From Rikenellaceae bacterium (GTDB taxonomy: Bacteria; Bacteroidota; Bacteroidia; Bacteroidales; Rikenellaceae): a stretch of 51,754 nucleotides of DNA. Under the pieces are notes generated by a model. It did not search any database. It was not told where the DNA came from and saw only the letters and a program-made list of their open reading frames with translations. How positions within the stretch are numbered: the stretch's first letter is position 1; each line of letters starts with the position of its first letter. Positions 1-9,178 of this stretch are shown piece by piece. The position numbers were made by a program, and so were the translations under genes. The stretch covers positions 1-51,754 of the forward strand of contig JAFPAT010000059.1 of NCBI GenBank assembly GCA_017425655.1, read 5' to 3'.

Positions 1-1
1 A

Positions 2-697
2 CAAGACGATATCCCAACTTTGGTTGCCGAGCTGGAACGTCAGAGCCAATATGTACGCGTAGCCACCATATTCTCGCATCTGGCAACGGCCGATGATGTC
101 GAACAAGATGATTTTACGCGCGAACAGATCTCTCGCTATGATGCAATTTCATCGGAATTGGCGGCCGCATTGCCATACCGAGTTATTCGCCACACGGCTG
201 CATCGGCCGCTATGGAGCGTTTCGAGGAGGCTCGTTATGATATGTGTCGTTTGGGTTTGGGCTTGTATGGCTTTGACTACTATCGCAACGATGCGCTGAC
301 ACCCGTTTCGACACTTAAAGCCCGCGTGGTGCAGATCAAACGCCTGACCGACGATCAGACGGTTGGTTATGGTCGTGCAGGCCGACTTGCCCGCCCAACC
401 GTAACGGCAACGGTGTCGATTGGTTATGCTGATGGTTTGAACCGACGCTTGGGTTGTGGCGCGTGGTCGATGCTTGTGCATGGTAAGCCTGCACCGATTG
501 TCGGCCGAATATGTATGGACTGCTGTATGATCGACATTACCGATATTGATGATGTACGTGAGGGCGATGAGGTAACCGTTTTCTCGCCCATAGATGGCAA
601 TCGCGTCGATCAGATGGCCGCTGTGCTCGGCACAATTCCTTACGAGGTTATGACCTCGATCAGTGCCCGTGTAAAACGAATCTTTATCCGTGAATAG
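2..697 (+). CDS. alr: Alanine racemase, C-terminal part (5' end outside window)
   Basis: PLP-dependent racemase making D-alanine for peptidoglycan. The reading frame is open from base 2, so the start lies upstream and only about 231 residues are visible. Seen: the end of the barrel (RVATIFSHLATADD, then CRLGLGLYGFD) and the C-terminal beta domain with SIGYADG, whose Tyr is the second catalytic base in this family, and GRICMD of the active-site entrance. In Bacteroidales this domain is usually the C-terminal half of a MurF-Alr fusion, and the FTREQISRYD/ERFEEARYDM style fits that form, but the MurF half cannot be checked here. The stop overlaps a possible GTG of the next frame, so both genes are probably co-transcribed. 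Confidence 0.93.
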   Translation, partial: QDDIPTLVAELERQSQYVRVATIFSHLATADDVEQDDFTREQISRYDAISSELAAALPYRVIRHTAASAAMERFEEARYDMCRLGLGLYGFDYYRNDALTPVSTLKARVVQIKRLTDDQTVGYGRAGRLARPTVTATVSIGYADGLNRRLGCGAWSMLVHGKPAPIVGRICMDCCMIDITDIDDVREGDEVTVFSPIDGNRVDQMAAVLGTIPYEVMTSISARVKRIFIRE

Positions 698-707
698 AGC
701 CAATAAT

Positions 708-1421
708 ATGGAAAAGGGAACTCTTTATATGGTGCCGTGTCCGATCGCCGAAGATGGCGATATGGAGCGCGTATTGCCTTCGTACAACGCTGAAGTGTTG
801 CGTTCGATCAACTACTTTGTTGTTGAAAATCTGCGTACAGGTCGCCGTTTCCTCTCGCGTGTCGGTATGGGTCGCCCGATCGATACATTGAAAATGGCCG
901 AACTGAACGAACATACCGCTCTGGCCGATGTCGAGCAGTTGATTGCACCGATTCTTGCGGGCGAGGATTGTGCAATGATCTCCGAGGCGGGATGTCCTGG
1001 TGTCGCAGACCCGGGAGCATCGCTTGCGGCACTTTGCCACCGACACGGTGTGAGAGTTGTGCCTTTGGTCGGTCCGTCGTCGATTCTGATGGCATTGATG
1101 GCATCGGGCATGAATGGTCAATCGTTTGCTTTTAATGGCTACCTTCCCGTTAAACCGCCTGAACGACAGCGTGCTCTGCGTACTCTCGAACGACGAGCCC
1201 GCACCGAGCATCAGTCGCAAATATGTATCGAGGCTCCGTATCGTAATCGCCAGCTGTTGGAGGCAATGGTGGCAACCTGCGCGCCAGATACGCGCATAAC
1301 GGTTGCGGTCGATATTACCGCGCCAACCGAGCGTATTACCACCCGAACGATTGCCGAATGGCGACGTGCGATGCCTGATGATCTACACAAACGCCCTGCA
1401 ATATTTATTATTGGTGAGTAA
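708..1421 (+). CDS. RsmI-like SAM-dependent methyltransferase (tetrapyrrole methylase fold)
   Basis: A 237-residue member of the RsmI/tetrapyrrole-methylase family. Seen: GTLYMVPCPIAEDG at the N-terminus, matching the RsmI VPTPIGN region; SEAGCPGVADPG, the SAM-binding loop; and LVGPSSILMALMASG. I start at ATG 708; an in-frame GTG at 690 overlaps the upstream stop and would add six residues. The true RsmI orthologue is the gene at 21152, which keeps the canonical PTPIGNLEDIT and AEDTRTT motifs. This copy has diverged in both (CPIAEDGDME, VENLRTG), so it may modify another substrate. It is the last gene before a hairpin terminator. Family is secure; substrate unknown. Confidence 0.85.
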   Translation: MEKGTLYMVPCPIAEDGDMERVLPSYNAEVLRSINYFVVENLRTGRRFLSRVGMGRPIDTLKMAELNEHTALADVEQLIAPILAGEDCAMISEAGCPGVADPGASLAALCHRHGVRVVPLVGPSSILMALMASGMNGQSFAFNGYLPVKPPERQRALRTLERRARTEHQSQICIEAPYRNRQLLEAMVATCAPDTRITVAVDITAPTERITTRTIAEWRRAMPDDLHKRPAIFIIGE

Positions 1422-1444
1422 CCGCATTGATAAAGCAAATGAAT

Positions 1445-1480
1445 AACGCCAGCTGATCTCTCAATCGGCTGGCGTTGTTT
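1445..1480. terminator. Hairpin between convergent genes
   Basis: A 13-bp stem (one G-T wobble) reading AACGCCAGCTGAT, loop CTCTCA, then ATCGGCTGGCGTT and GTTT. It sits between the RsmI-like gene (+) and the helicase (-) and can serve both strands, although neither side has a strong T run. Confidence 0.6.
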
Positions 1481-1498
1481 CATATATGCATTATGTAT

Positions 1499-2932
1499 TT
1501 ATGCCTTCTCTTGTGTCGGCTGTGTCGTATTGACGGAGTTGCCCTTATCGGCACGCTTGCGGCGACGGTTACCACGATAGCGACGCTTCTTGTTGTCCTC
1601 TTGTGGCTTTTGTGCTCCATCGGTAGTTGCTTTGCTATCGTTTGAGGTGCGGTTGCTGTCTGCCACTTTGCGTGTTTCACTACGGGGTTTGTCATTGCGA
1701 CCACCGCCACGTTTAGCACCTCCGCGTCGGCTGTTGCGACCGCGTCCCGATCGTCCTCGCCCTTTATGCTCAAAGGCTTCGGGAGTGTAGGCAGGACCTT
1801 CGCCAACCGACTCGGGTAGGGGAGTCTTTTCGACCTCACGCTCCATAAATTTCTCAATGCGGTAGAATTTACCCTGCTCCTCCTCGCAGACGAGCGTTAC
1901 GGCAGCACCCGTAGCCGCTGCACGAGCCGTACGACCGATGCGGTGGATATAATCTTCGGGGTCGTGAGGTACGTCGTAATTGACTACCAAACCGATATCT
2001 TCGATGTCGATACCTCGTGCGACGATGTCGGTAGCAACCAAAATATCAACCTTATTATTCTTGAAATTGAGAATCACCTCCTCGCGCTGCGATTGTTCCA
2101 GATCGGAGTGCATCGCGGCGACGTTGAACTTCATACGTTTTAGTACGTGCGCCAACTCTTTGGTCTTCTGTTTCGACGACGAGAAGATAATGGTTTTTGT
2201 CTCTTTGGGCTCGGCAAACATTTCGCGCACGATACCCAGCTTCTGACTTTCGTAGCAGATGTAGGCCGACTGCGAGATAGCCTCATTGGGTTTCGAAACG
2301 GCGATAGTAACCTCGGCGGGATCGTTCAGGATTGTACGTGCCAACTCGCGAATCTTCGGGGGTAGTGTGGCCGAGAACATAATGGTCTGTCGCTCTTTGG
2401 GCAGATACGAGATAATCTTCATAATGTCGTCGCTGAAACCCATATCGAGCATACGGTCAGCTTCGTCAAGAATCAGACACTCGACGTGCGAAAGATCTAC
2501 TCCACTATTTGTCAGGTGGGCTATCAGTCGGCCGGGAGTTGCGATAACCACATCGGCACCCATCAGCATACCACGTTTCTGTACCTCCCAACCCTTGCCA
2601 TCGCCACCGCCATAGACAACGGTTGTCGATACGGGCAGAAAGTACGAAAACCCCTGAAACTGCATATCGATCTGCTGCGCCAATTCGCGCGTGGGAACGA
2701 TGATGAGCGACTTGACCACATTGTCGGGGTTGCCCTCGATTGTAAGGCGGTTGAGCAACGGTAGGGTGTAGGCGGCAGTTTTGCCCGTACCCGTTTGCGC
2801 ACAACCAATAATATCGCGACCCGAAAGGATGACGGGAATGGTATGCTCTTGAACAGGTGTCATCTCGACGAAGTTCATCGCATCCAGACCATCGAATACT
2901 TCGGGCTCAAGTTCTAATTCCGAAAATTTCAT
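1499..2932 (-). CDS. DEAD-box RNA helicase with basic Gly/Arg-rich tail
   Basis: ATP-dependent RNA unwinding in ribosome assembly or mRNA turnover. 477 residues with the full DEAD set: Q motif (MTPVQEHTIP, about 24-33), motif I AQTGTGKT (45-52), PTRELAQQ, TPGRLI, motif II DEADRMLDMG, motif III SAT, then IFSSSK, ATDIVARGIDIEDI and HRIGRTARA in the second RecA lobe. From about residue 390 the tail is rich in Gly, Arg, Lys and Asn (RGRNSRRGGAKRGGGRNDK), a disordered RNA-binding tail as in RhlE/DeaD proteins. It follows miaB by 32 bases on the same strand and is likely the last gene of the yitT-miaB-helicase operon. The exact subfamily (RhlE or DeaD) is not resolved. Confidence 0.95.
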   Translation of the reverse strand: MKFSELELEPEVFDGLDAMNFVEMTPVQEHTIPVILSGRDIIGCAQTGTGKTAAYTLPLLNRLTIEGNPDNVVKSLIIVPTRELAQQIDMQFQGFSYFLPVSTTVVYGGGDGKGWEVQKRGMLMGADVVIATPGRLIAHLTNSGVDLSHVECLILDEADRMLDMGFSDDIMKIISYLPKERQTIMFSATLPPKIRELARTILNDPAEVTIAVSKPNEAISQSAYICYESQKLGIVREMFAEPKETKTIIFSSSKQKTKELAHVLKRMKFNVAAMHSDLEQSQREEVILNFKNNKVDILVATDIVARGIDIEDIGLVVNYDVPHDPEDYIHRIGRTARAAATGAAVTLVCEEEQGKFYRIEKFMEREVEKTPLPESVGEGPAYTPEAFEHKGRGRSGRGRNSRRGGAKRGGGRNDKPRSETRKVADSNRTSNDSKATTDGAQKPQEDNKKRRYRGNRRRKRADKGNSVNTTQPTQEKA

Positions 2933-2964
2933 TGGGCTTTTGTTTCGTTCTCTTGCGTTAGAAT

Positions 2965-4326
2965 CTACTCCTCGATAGGCTCACCGAGCAGAGTTGCCGA
3001 CGAGCAACTTGTTACACGCACACGCACATAGTCGCCCTTGCCATAACCACGACGATCGAATACAACCACCTTATTCTGCGACGTGCGACCAAACAGCTGC
3101 TCCTCGCTACGCTTCGAAGTGCCCTCGACCAACACGGTGAACTCCTTGCCTACATCGTGTCGGTTGCTTTCGAGTGAGAGCTCGTTTTGCAGGGCGATGA
3201 CCTCGTTCAAACGGCGAATCTTCTCCTGCTCCGAAACATCGTCCGTCATTGTCTTCTGCGAACGTGTGCCCGGGCGCTCCGAGTATTTGAACATAAATGC
3301 TGACGAGTAGCCCACCTCACGCATCAGCGAGAGGGTCAGCTGATGATCCTCCTCGGTCTCGGTACAGAAACCCGAAATCAAGTCGGTCGTGATCGAGCAG
3401 TCGGGCATATAGCGACGAATTGCAGCGATGCGATCCAAGTACCATTCGCGCGTATATTTACGATTCATTAGCTCCAACATCCTCGAACTTCCTGACTGTG
3501 CGGGCAGATGAATATGGCGGCAGATATTGGGCATCGAGGCCATCGTTTCGAGCAGTCGGTCGCTGATATCTTTGGGGTGCGACGTGGCGAAACGTACGCG
3601 CAACAGCGGCGAAATTTCGGCAACCATACGGATCAAATCGGGGAAGCCGATCTGCTCCTCGTCTTGTGCCCAGCGATATGAATTGACATTCTGACCGAGT
3701 AACGTTACCTCGCGGTAACCTGCCTCAAACAGCGCACGTGCCTCTGCAACGATGGTGTGCGGATCGCGGCTACGCTCAATGCCGCGAGTGTAGGGTACAA
3801 CGCAATATGAGCAGTAGTTGTTGCAACCGCGCATAATCGAAACGAATGCTGTAACGCCATTCTTATCCAGACGCACGGGAGCGATTTCGGCATAGGTCTC
3901 CTCGCGTGAAAGTTCGACATTGATTCCGTGCCCACCTGCCTCGGCAACAGCCAAAAGGCGCGGCAGATCGCGGTACGAGTCGGGGCCGGCAACCACATCA
4001 ACGGCATACTCGCCTTCGGTGAGTCGCTCTTTCAATCGTTCAGCCATACAGCCGATAACACCAACCACCAACGAGGGCTTTGCCTTGCGATAGCGATCAA
4101 TCTCGCGCAGGCGACCCCAAATACGCTGCTCGGCATTGTCGCGAATCGAACATGTATTTATCAGTATGGCATCAGCTTCGGTAATCTGCTCGGTGTAACG
4201 CCAACCCTCGTCTTGAAGGATTGAGGTTACGATTTCGCTATCGCCGAAATTCATCTGACAGCCGTATGTTTCGATATATAATTTTTTGCCATCGCCCGTC
4301 AGTGGGCGCAATGATTTAATATCCAT
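2965..4326 (-). CDS. miaB: tRNA-2-methylthio-N6-dimethylallyladenosine synthase
   Basis: Radical-SAM methylthiotransferase adding the 2-methylthio group to i6A37 of tRNAs that read UNN codons. 453 residues from the chosen ATG at 4326; the frame stays open upstream, but those 51 codons are compositionally odd and overlap the end of yitT. Seen: the UPF0004 domain with its cluster cysteines (YGCQMN, NTCSIRD, GCMAERL), the radical-SAM CxxxCxxC in MRGCNNYCSYCVVPYTRG, and a C-terminal TRAM domain (EFTVLVEGTSKRSEEQLFGR...). Length and motif order match MiaB rather than RimO. It lies 25 bases downstream of yitT and 32 bases upstream of the helicase gene. Confidence 0.95.
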   Translation of the reverse strand: MDIKSLRPLTGDGKKLYIETYGCQMNFGDSEIVTSILQDEGWRYTEQITEADAILINTCSIRDNAEQRIWGRLREIDRYRKAKPSLVVGVIGCMAERLKERLTEGEYAVDVVAGPDSYRDLPRLLAVAEAGGHGINVELSREETYAEIAPVRLDKNGVTAFVSIMRGCNNYCSYCVVPYTRGIERSRDPHTIVAEARALFEAGYREVTLLGQNVNSYRWAQDEEQIGFPDLIRMVAEISPLLRVRFATSHPKDISDRLLETMASMPNICRHIHLPAQSGSSRMLELMNRKYTREWYLDRIAAIRRYMPDCSITTDLISGFCTETEEDHQLTLSLMREVGYSSAFMFKYSERPGTRSQKTMTDDVSEQEKIRRLNEVIALQNELSLESNRHDVGKEFTVLVEGTSKRSEEQLFGRTSQNKVVVFDRRGYGKGDYVRVRVTSCSSATLLGEPIEE

Positions 4327-4351
4327 TTTTAAGAGTTTGAACGTTTTGAGT

Positions 4352-5308
4352 TTAGTTGGCGCTAATCGCCTCCTCCTCGGGGAAGGGTTTGAAGCCCTCA
4401 CCATAGGTGTCGTAAGCATCAACCACAACGAGGAATGCACGCGGATCGATCTTCCTGATCTGGTTCTGAACGCTGACAACCTGTGTACGGCTTACGACGA
4501 GGAAGATCATCTCCTTCTCGGCTCCCGAGTACATACCGCTTGCCTTGATATAGGTACCGCCACGCTGAATATCGTTTAGAATCAGATTGCGCAGCTCGTC
4601 GGTATGCTTGCCATCTGTGTTGATAAATAGCAGTTTGTCGTAGCTTGCACCATCGATAACATAGTCAATCAAGCGGGTTGAGATGAAGATTGTGATCAAC
4701 GAATAGAGGGGCAATTTCCAATCCTGCAATACGATGATACCGAACAAAACGACCATCGAATCAACTAGCAGAATGCCGCTCGAAAATTTCAACTTGAAAT
4801 ACTTTTGCAGAATCATTGCCACGATATCCGTACCGCCCGTTGTAGCCTGATTGCGAACTACCAGACCGACTCCGACACCGATCAATACCGCGCCGCAAAT
4901 CGATGCCAACATAATGTCGTTCGACAGATCGATCTTACCGTCGAGCAATGTGGCAGGCGACTGCTTGGTGATATCGTCATAGCTCAAATAGGTCATAATG
5001 TTCATAATACCGGGAGTAGTAAGAGCTGCCACTACGGTACGCGCACCAAAACCGCCACCGAAGATGATGATCGATAGGATCATCAGCGGAATATCGAGCA
5101 TATAGCCGAACGTACCCACCTGAATATTGGGGAAGAGGTGGTGGAGTACGATCGAGGTACCATATACGCCTCCGGGGACGATATTATAAGGGTTGATGAA
5201 ATAGACGAAACCTGCGGCCAAAATTGTACAGCCGAGTAAGATCATAAACCACGATCTCCACCAGTCGAAGGTGCGGATCGATTGTCCTAATGTGAGCTTA
5301 TTTGCCAT
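4352..5308 (-). CDS. YitT family membrane protein (DUF161 + DUF2179)
   Basis: 318 residues. The N-terminal two thirds carry about five hydrophobic spans (for example WFMILLGCTILAAGFVYFI and IMLASICGAVLIGVGVGLVV) with the family's NPYNIVPGGVYG and GGTDIVAM signatures. The last third (about 225-318) is the soluble DUF2179 domain (SGMYSGAEKEMIFLVVSRTQ). The biochemical role of YitT proteins is not established. Start is ATG 5308, with a TAnnTTTG promoter element 38 bases upstream. It heads the minus-strand operon with miaB and the helicase gene and is divergent from plsY. Confidence 0.92.
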   Translation of the reverse strand: MANKLTLGQSIRTFDWWRSWFMILLGCTILAAGFVYFINPYNIVPGGVYGTSIVLHHLFPNIQVGTFGYMLDIPLMILSIIIFGGGFGARTVVAALTTPGIMNIMTYLSYDDITKQSPATLLDGKIDLSNDIMLASICGAVLIGVGVGLVVRNQATTGGTDIVAMILQKYFKLKFSSGILLVDSMVVLFGIIVLQDWKLPLYSLITIFISTRLIDYVIDGASYDKLLFINTDGKHTDELRNLILNDIQRGGTYIKASGMYSGAEKEMIFLVVSRTQVVSVQNQIRKIDPRAFLVVVDAYDTYGEGFKPFPEEEAISAN

Positions 5309-5346
5309 AATTAAAACGTAAAAGTATTATTGTCCAAATTTTCTTA

Positions 5347-5354
5347 CAAAGATA
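5347..5354 (-). promoter_or_regulatory. -7 element of the yitT operon promoter
   Basis: On the minus strand TATCTTTG fits the Bacteroidetes TAnnTTTG consensus and lies about 38 bases before the yitT ATG. No good TTTG -33 box is seen at 19-21 bases. Confidence 0.55.
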
Positions 5355-5405
5355 AACTTTTCCGCGAAAAGTAGGAAGGGGTCGAACCATTTTCTTTGAA
5401 AAAAT

Positions 5406-5436
5406 TATGATTTTATAGTTTTTATTCGTAGCTTTG
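5406..5436 (+). promoter_or_regulatory. plsY promoter
   Basis: TATG (5406-5409), 19 bases, then TAGCTTTG (5429-5436). Transcription would begin near 5443. That makes the upstream in-frame ATG at 5442 an unlikely start and supports ATG 5472 for plsY. Confidence 0.6.
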
Positions 5437-5471
5437 CAACAATGCTCGAATTGTTTTTGGGCGAAAACCTA

Positions 5472-6236
5472 ATGAATATGGTCGTATTAAGTGTGATTTT
5501 TCTGCTGATCGTAGCATATCTTTTGGGCTCAATTCCCAATGCTGTTTGGATCGGCAAACGATATTATGGTATAGATGTTCGCGAACACGGTAGTAAGAAT
5601 GCAGGTGCAACAAATACCCTTCGCGTATTGGGCCGCCAGGCCGCACTCCCTGTCTTTGTGCTCGATGCATTGAAGGGCTTTGTCGCAGTAACGCTAATGA
5701 GTCTGATGAAATATAGCCCCGCTGTCGGCGATAATTGGCTCACAATTCTAAAACTTTTGGCGGTCGCTGCGGCTGTGATCGGACACATCTACCCAATCTT
5801 TGCCGAATTTCGAGGCGGTAAGGGCGTTGCAACGCTCGTAGGTGCCGTTATCGGTATCGTTCCGTCGATCATCCTGCTCTGTTTTGGCGTTTGGTTGGTT
5901 GTATTTATTCTGTTCAGTTATGTCTCGTTGGCTTCGATGTGTGCGGGTGTTTCATTCCCCATCTTTATCCTTATCTCGCCCAAGACCAACGACAATATCA
6001 CATTGATTGTATTTGCATTTATAGTGGCACTCCTGCTTATCTGGACCCACCGTAAAAATATTTCACGCCTGCGCGCAGGTACCGAATCGAAAATCTCAAT
6101 CTTCCCCTCGAATGGTCATAAGCCCGATGTTGATATTACGGGCAGTAATTTCCGAGGTGAGTGCGAGAAGGATTACCCCGATGCTACGTCTGTACAGCAG
6201 ACCGAAGAGTCGGCAGCAGAAACTGAAAATAAATAA
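5472..6236 (+). CDS. plsY: Acyl-phosphate:glycerol-3-phosphate acyltransferase
   Basis: Inner-membrane enzyme making lysophosphatidic acid from acyl-phosphate, the first step of phospholipid synthesis. 254 residues from ATG 5472. Seen: hydrophobic spans throughout, LLGSIPNAVWIGK at the first loop, SKNAGATNTLR (glycerol-3-phosphate loop) and FRGGKGVAT (glycine-rich acyl-phosphate loop). The core ends near residue 205. A hydrophilic tail of about 45 residues follows (SNGHKPDVDITGSNFRGECE..., then Glu/Ala-rich), which makes the protein longer than the usual 200-220. An in-frame ATG at 5442 would lie at or before the predicted transcription start. The region 6237-6376 before the next gene shows no clear promoter. 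Confidence 0.94.
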   Translation: MNMVVLSVIFLLIVAYLLGSIPNAVWIGKRYYGIDVREHGSKNAGATNTLRVLGRQAALPVFVLDALKGFVAVTLMSLMKYSPAVGDNWLTILKLLAVAAAVIGHIYPIFAEFRGGKGVATLVGAVIGIVPSIILLCFGVWLVVFILFSYVSLASMCAGVSFPIFILISPKTNDNITLIVFAFIVALLLIWTHRKNISRLRAGTESKISIFPSNGHKPDVDITGSNFRGECEKDYPDATSVQQTEESAAETENK

Positions 6237-6376
6237 AAAAAAAGAAAAATAGAGGAGAAAACAATCACTCGTAGGCTTGCTTGTTTGAGAGCGATTTCGA
6301 AGGCGTGAGCCAGAAAGGTGGTTGAGGAGAGTAAAAGAGAATAAGTAAAATTAATTCCCTTAAAAACACAACTATT

Positions 6377-8059
6377 ATGTTGCAGGAAAACCTAATCAAA
6401 CTTTACGAGAAGAGCTTCCGCGAGAATCGCGAAATGCCGGCTCTGACCGACTATTTTAAGAATGAGACCTTCTCGTACTACGAAATGGCAAAAGAGATCG
6501 CCAAACTGCACCTTCTCTTCAAGAAGGCTGATATCAAGATGGGCGATAAGATTGCGCTGATCGGTCGTAATAACACTCGCTGGTGTATTTCGTATATCGC
6601 AACAATCACCTATGGCGCTACGATCGTTCCCATTTTGCAGGATTTCAACCCTAACGACATCATTCACATTATTAACCACTCGGAGAGTAAGTTGCTCTTC
6701 TTGGGTGATACCTATTGGGACAATATCGAGCCTGACCAGATTCCCGCTATCAAGGCAGTATTCTCGCTGACAGACTATCACGCAATTTATGAGAAGGATG
6801 GCCATTCGCTCACCCGATTCCAGCAGGATATTCTCAAGCACTATCGTACAAAGTACCCGCGCGGTTTTAGCGTCAATGATATTAAGTACCCCGAAGTTCC
6901 CAATGATCAGCTTATGTTGCTGAACTACACCTCGGGTACGACCGGTTACTCGAAGGGTGTAATGCTGACGGTGAACAACCTGACGGGTAACGTGGTGTTT
7001 GCTTGTACCGAGATTAACCCCGATACGGGCAATACGTTCTTCTATCGCGGTTCGCGAACTCTGTCGTTCCTGCCTTTGGCTCACGCCTTTGGTTGTGCAT
7101 TCGACCTGCTGTCGCCCTTGGCTGCCGGTGGTCACATCACCTTGCTGGGCCGTATTCCCGCTGCAAAGATTCTGATGCAGGCAATGGCCGTTGTTAAGCC
7201 GACCATTATCTGCTGCGTTCCGATGATCCTCGAAAAGGTATATCGCAAGCAGGTGCTGCCGATGTTGGAGAAGAAGCCGATGAGTATCGCAATGCGTATT
7301 CCTCTGCTTAATACCGCAATCCATTCGATTATTCGTAAGAAGTTGATCGATGCCTTCGGTGGTAATGTCGATATCTTTATTGTAGGTGGAGCGCCGATGA
7401 ATGAGGAGACCGAGGCATTCCTGTTGAAGATTAACTTCCCCATTACGATTGGCTACGGTATGACCGAGTGCGGTCCGCTGATCAGTTTTGCAGCTCATTG
7501 TGATTTCAAACCCGGCTCGTGCGGTCGCTATCTGAAACAGCACCTCGAATGTAAGATCGACTCGTCCGATCCCGAGAAGGTTGCCGGTGAGATTATGATT
7601 CGTGGTGAGCACGTTATGATGGGCTACTATAAGAATGAGCAGGCTACCGAGAGCGTTCTTGAGCCCGATGGCTGGATGCATACCGGCGATATGGGTACGA
7701 TGGATCCCGATGGTACGCTCTATATTCGTGGTCGTTGCAAGACTATGATTTTGACGGGTAGTGGTCAGAATATCTACCCCGAGGAGATTGAGGCTAAATT
7801 GAACACCCTGTATCTGGTAATGGAGTCGTTGGTTGTTCAGCGCGATAATAAGTTGGTTGCGTTGGTTGTTCCCGACTATGAGGCAGCCGAGGCTGATGGT
7901 ATTGCGAAGCTCGATATCCCGAAGTATATGGACGAGAACTTGAAGCAGATCAATTCGTTGGTAGCACCTTACGAGCGTCTGGCCGAGATTATCATCTATC
8001 CTTCGGAGTTTGAAAAGACCCCCAAACGAAGCATTAAGCGTTATTTGTACAATATCTAA
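6377..8059 (+). CDS. AMP-dependent acyl-CoA/acyl-ACP synthetase
   Basis: Adenylate-forming enzyme that activates a carboxylate, probably a fatty acid, through an acyl-AMP intermediate. 560 residues. Seen: the P-loop-like NYTSGTTGYSKGVMLT (about 180-195), GYGMTECGP (A5 motif), HTGDMG (A7), GRCKTMILTGSGQNIYPEEI (A8 hinge) and the C-terminal KTPKRSIKRY with the catalytic Lys of motif A10. The length fits long-chain fatty acid ligases of the FadD15 type. It stands 140 bases after plsY, which suggests a role in recycling fatty acids into lipids (inference). The SGNH hydrolase gene follows after 14 bases and may be co-transcribed. Confidence 0.92.
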   Translation: MLQENLIKLYEKSFRENREMPALTDYFKNETFSYYEMAKEIAKLHLLFKKADIKMGDKIALIGRNNTRWCISYIATITYGATIVPILQDFNPNDIIHIINHSESKLLFLGDTYWDNIEPDQIPAIKAVFSLTDYHAIYEKDGHSLTRFQQDILKHYRTKYPRGFSVNDIKYPEVPNDQLMLLNYTSGTTGYSKGVMLTVNNLTGNVVFACTEINPDTGNTFFYRGSRTLSFLPLAHAFGCAFDLLSPLAAGGHITLLGRIPAAKILMQAMAVVKPTIICCVPMILEKVYRKQVLPMLEKKPMSIAMRIPLLNTAIHSIIRKKLIDAFGGNVDIFIVGGAPMNEETEAFLLKINFPITIGYGMTECGPLISFAAHCDFKPGSCGRYLKQHLECKIDSSDPEKVAGEIMIRGEHVMMGYYKNEQATESVLEPDGWMHTGDMGTMDPDGTLYIRGRCKTMILTGSGQNIYPEEIEAKLNTLYLVMESLVVQRDNKLVALVVPDYEAAEADGIAKLDIPKYMDENLKQINSLVAPYERLAEIIIYPSEFEKTPKRSIKRYLYNI

Positions 8060-8073
8060 AATCAAAATAGACG

Positions 8074-9153
8074 ATGAAAAGATTGATTCTTACCGCATTG
8101 GCGGTTGTGGCAATTGCGATGCAGGCAGCGGCTGCCAAAATCGATTCGTTGGAGTTTCGTTCGGCACGCGATTTCCGTATTGTAGGTAAAGGCTTTACCG
8201 ATACCGAGTCATTCTACGATCGACTGCCCGCATCGGTTAAGGAGGGTTGCCGCGAGGAGCTTTGGACACTCTCGACCAATAGCGCAGGCATGGCAATTCG
8301 TTTCCGCACCAACTCGACAACTATCGGTGTTAAATGGACTGTTCGTCAGCAGATGAATATGGGCCATATGACTACGGTGGGTATTCGCGGTGTCGATCTC
8401 TATCGTCTGACCGATGATGGCTGGCGACACGTTTGCTCGGGCCGTCCTTCGACCAAGAGCAAGGAGAATAGCGGTATCCTGATATCGAATATGGCTAACG
8501 AGTATGCCGAGTATATGCTCTATCTGCCTCTGTATGATGGCGTGAGCGATGTGCAGATCGGTGTTGATCGTGATGCCGAGATTGGTTATCCCGTTGCAGC
8601 TACTCCGCGTGCCGATCGCTCGGTGGTGTTCTATGGCACCAGCATTACGCAGGGTGGATGTGCCAATCGTGCAGGTATGTGCTATTCGTCGATTCTTTCG
8701 CGCGATATGGATTTTGAGGCTTTTAACCTCGGTTTCAGCGGTAATGCTCGCTGCGATATCTACATCGCAGAGGCTATGGCTCGTATGAATCCTACGGTCT
8801 ATTTCCTCGATTTCGTTCCTAATTGTACTGCGAAGATGATCGAGGAGAGTGCCATTGCATTTATCGAGGTTATCCGCAAGGCTCATCCGACGACTCCGAT
8901 CATTATGCTTGATAGCTATAAGTTCCCTCCCTCGCAGTTCAATCTCGAGCAGCGTCGTCAGTTGGAGGAGAAGACTGTCGAGATGCGAAAAGTTGCAGAA
9001 CATTTCAAATACGACAAGAATTTCTACTTCTACGAGGGTGCATCGTATAACGATGACGAGTGCTCGGTTGATGGTGCGCATCTGACCGACCTCGGCTTCA
9101 AGGCTATGGCCGATCACTACAAGAAGCTTTTGAAGAAGCATATTCGTAAGTAG
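8074..9153 (+). CDS. Secreted SGNH/GDSL-type hydrolase
   Basis: 359 residues with a signal peptide (MKRLILTALAVVAIAMQAAA, cut near 20/21). Residues about 25-170 form the beta-rich N-terminal domain common to Bacteroidetes SGNH proteins; the catalytic domain follows. Catalytic blocks: FYGTSITQGG (Ser190), NLGFSGNA (block II Gly near 220), FVPN (Asn250, block III) and VDGAHLTDLG (Asp333, His336). Block I reads GTS rather than GDS, as is common in the SGNH_3 subgroup. Such enzymes remove acyl or acetyl groups from carbohydrates or lipids; the substrate here is not evident. It lies 14 bases after the acyl ligase and about 25 bases before the histidine kinase gene. Confidence 0.9.
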   Translation: MKRLILTALAVVAIAMQAAAAKIDSLEFRSARDFRIVGKGFTDTESFYDRLPASVKEGCREELWTLSTNSAGMAIRFRTNSTTIGVKWTVRQQMNMGHMTTVGIRGVDLYRLTDDGWRHVCSGRPSTKSKENSGILISNMANEYAEYMLYLPLYDGVSDVQIGVDRDAEIGYPVAATPRADRSVVFYGTSITQGGCANRAGMCYSSILSRDMDFEAFNLGFSGNARCDIYIAEAMARMNPTVYFLDFVPNCTAKMIEESAIAFIEVIRKAHPTTPIIMLDSYKFPPSQFNLEQRRQLEEKTVEMRKVAEHFKYDKNFYFYEGASYNDDECSVDGAHLTDLGFKAMADHYKKLLKKHIRK

Positions 9154-9178
9154 GCGAGCGTGGTAAAACGGAGTGCTT

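Noticed and set aside
4327-4479. N-terminal extension of MiaB by 51 codons
   Set aside because: Overlaps the end of yitT, is Arg/Ser-rich, and the family start is MDIKSLRPL at 4326.
6392-8065. Minus-strand open frame of 557 codons opposite the acyl-CoA synthetase
   Set aside because: Covers the same bases as a gene with all adenylate-forming motifs; no motif of its own.
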